IMG/VR virus record: IMGVR_UViG_3300030333_006551 | Location: 62,001 to 126,000 of that record | DNA length: 64,000 nt | Strand: one strand, 5' to 3' | From: a virus | Shown here: positions 62,864-64,000 of the stretch, in pieces | Layout of the letters: the number at the start of each line of letters is the position of its first letter | Position numbering within the stretch: the stretch's first letter is position 1 | The notes under the pieces: generated by a model | Seen by the model: only the letters and a program-made list of their open reading frames with translations | What the model was told of the DNA's origin: nothing | The model's database searches: none | Made by a program: the position numbers and the translations under genes

Positions 62864-63343
62864 ATGCTAACCGTAACAAACCCTAAAACTTTCGATTGGT
62901 CTTCGATGTCTTTATCAGATTGCTGTGAGGGCAATGCGGCTGATGCATATTTTACTTTGAAACTTTTTGATATAGTTTCAAACAAGTTAGAGGAAAATGG
63001 CTGCCTTGCCTTTGTGGAGCAAATTTTACCTGAGGCGTTAGATGTTTTTTCTGACATGGAGTATGAAGGTTTGCAGGTTAGTGAAGCAAAGTTAAAGGAG
63101 TTAGATAGGGAGTTGTCTAACCTTATTGTGAACCAAGAGGACGATCTGTATTCTTACCCACAGGTGGTAAACACAGACAACCTTGCGTCCAACAATGATT
63201 TAACTGAAATATTTTATACCCGAGAGGGAGGTTTTGAGCTTTACCCTCCTGACAAGACTGGAAGTGGAAAGCCTTCAGTCTCCGCTCCAACCCTTAAGCT
63301 ATTACTCGAACAAATTAACTCTGAATTAAGTAGAAGATCATGA
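62864..63343 (+). CDS. DNA polymerase A, part 2: Exo III region to thumb
   Basis: A 159-residue protein that continues the family A polymerase. DWSSMSLSDCCEGNAADAYF supplies Exo III with Asp27; the usual Tyr four residues before it is replaced by Gly23. Next comes the helical segment that links exonuclease and polymerase (LPEALDVFSDMEYEGLQVSE), then the thumb start with DKTGSGKPSVSAPTLKLLL, matching KT..G..S in polymerase I. The upstream in-frame stop at 62852 rules out a longer start. Its stop overlaps the ATG of part 3 (ATGA). Confidence 0.82.
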   Translation: MLTVTNPKTFDWSSMSLSDCCEGNAADAYFTLKLFDIVSNKLEENGCLAFVEQILPEALDVFSDMEYEGLQVSEAKLKELDRELSNLIVNQEDDLYSYPQVVNTDNLASNNDLTEIFYTREGGFELYPPDKTGSGKPSVSAPTLKLLLEQINSELSRRS

Positions 63344-64000
63344 GTTCAAAGTGGCAATACAGAGAAGAAGGAAAGAAGATCAGTAAGAGGGTCATCAAAG
63401 ATAAATCAACTGAGGATCTTCGTTCTGCTTCAAAATTTATTTCTGATCTATTAAGTCTTAGAAAGATCCAGAAACTACAGAAGACGTATATCCTGGGCAC
63501 GAAGAAGGCCATTGATTACAATGGAAGGAGCAAGGTCTATGTAGACTACAGGCTTGACGGTACTGCAACTGGGAGGCTCTCCTGCGCTGCGTACAACGCG
63601 CAGAAACCTATGGGCGTTTCCTTTCATACTCTTCCCCGTGACACTGATACAAACATTCGGAGCATGTTTACTGCAAGTCATGACTCTCATTTTGTAACTG
63701 TAGACTATGCAGCCATGGAGTTGCGAGTTCTTGCTCATGTGGCTAAAGAGAAAAGTATGCAGCATGCGTTCAATTCTGGCGCAGACCTGCATACATACAC
63801 GGCAAAGCTATTGTTTGGGAAGGATGATATTTCGAAACGGGAGCGACAGATTGCGAAGACGGTTTCCTTCTTAATTGTTTACGGTGGAGGCGCGTTTAAC
63901 TTAGCTGAAACAATGTCCATACCTATGGACAGAGCGGAGAAGATAATTAAGAACTATCAAAGGGTCTACCCTGGAGTTTTTAGGTACATGGACCATGTAA
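63340..64000 (+). CDS. DNA polymerase A, part 3: palm and fingers (3' truncated by window)
   Basis: 220 codons, open to the window end. It begins with the thumb helix (SASKFISDLLSLRKIQKLQK), then TATGRLS (75-81), motif A DYAAMELRVLAH with catalytic Asp122 and Glu127, and motif B RERQIAKTVSFLIVYGGG (Arg169, Lys173, Phe177, Tyr181). The second catalytic motif (HDE) would lie beyond the window. The protein starts within the stop of part 2 (ATGA). Palm motifs look intact, so the enzyme is probably active when joined with parts 1 and 2. Confidence 0.88.
   Translation, partial: MSSKWQYREEGKKISKRVIKDKSTEDLRSASKFISDLLSLRKIQKLQKTYILGTKKAIDYNGRSKVYVDYRLDGTATGRLSCAAYNAQKPMGVSFHTLPRDTDTNIRSMFTASHDSHFVTVDYAAMELRVLAHVAKEKSMQHAFNSGADLHTYTAKLLFGKDDISKRERQIAKTVSFLIVYGGGAFNLAETMSIPMDRAEKIIKNYQRVYPGVFRYMDHV

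Noticed and set aside
1-64000. tRNA genes, CRISPR arrays, insertion sequences, integrase
   Set aside because: None seen by eye: no cloverleaf-like T-loop signature with matching acceptor arms, no regularly spaced repeats, and no transposase or integrase motif. A tRNA search program would settle the first point.

Overview
This window is part of the genome of a large, AT-rich, contractile-tailed phage with a T4-type virion (distant T4-like). The evidence is an almost complete T4-type morphogenesis set: portal gp20 (5' truncated at the window edge), prohead core and protease gp21, scaffold gp22, capsid gp23, neck gp13/gp14, gp15, sheath gp18, tube gp19, tape measure, gp53, gp5-type spike, gp25, gp6, a gp7-like wedge, a PAAR tip and several fibre or adhesin proteins. 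Replication genes are present too: UvsW-type helicase, DnaG-type primase, two PD-(D/E)XK nucleases, a gp55-like sigma factor and a family A DNA polymerase. I see no integrase, tRNA gene, CRISPR array or insertion sequence, so a strictly lytic lifestyle is likely (inference). The host cannot be fixed from sequence; the IscU type suggests a Gram-negative, proteobacteria-like host.

Layout. 1-6.2 kb: portal end, unknown virion genes including a tandem duplicate pair, a C1q-like fibre, a small membrane protein, a secreted peptide, and a host-type iscU with unlike base composition. 6.2-7.8 kb (minus): UvsW helicase and a small gene. 7.9-10.4 kb: gp26-like protein with an apparent -1 frameshift extension, then two unknown structural genes. 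10.4-12.7 kb: primase (minus), Fe-S nuclease (plus), two small minus genes. 12.8-45.3 kb: one long plus-strand tail and baseplate run from the tape measure through the hub, spike, wedges and giant fibres to PAAR. 45.4-50.2 kb: head module, closed by a strong terminator. 50.3-56.9 kb: neck, sheath and tube, closed by a second terminator. 57-59.8 kb: a 944-residue unknown protein. 59.8-64 kb: Hjc-like nuclease, small genes, gp55-like late sigma, and a family A polymerase divided over three ORFs that runs off the window.

How it works together. The late genes form compact plus-strand operons with ATGA or TAATG start-stop overlaps, probably read by the gp55-like factor from TATAAATA-type promoters. 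Replication and transcription genes are slotted between them, largely on the minus strand; three convergent junctions share the same nested-stop tetranucleotide. The most notable points are: (1) a captured iscU together with two phage proteins carrying four-cysteine Fe-S signatures (a Cas4/AddB-like nuclease and the UDG-like domain at the polymerase N terminus); (2) a DNA polymerase split into three ORFs, with an opposite-strand gene inserted inside its exonuclease domain; (3) a canonical tandem slippery site that fuses the gp26-like protein to an otherwise startless downstream frame; (4) a tail protein that carries a complete alpha/beta-hydrolase catalytic core on an anchor domain shared with its neighbours.
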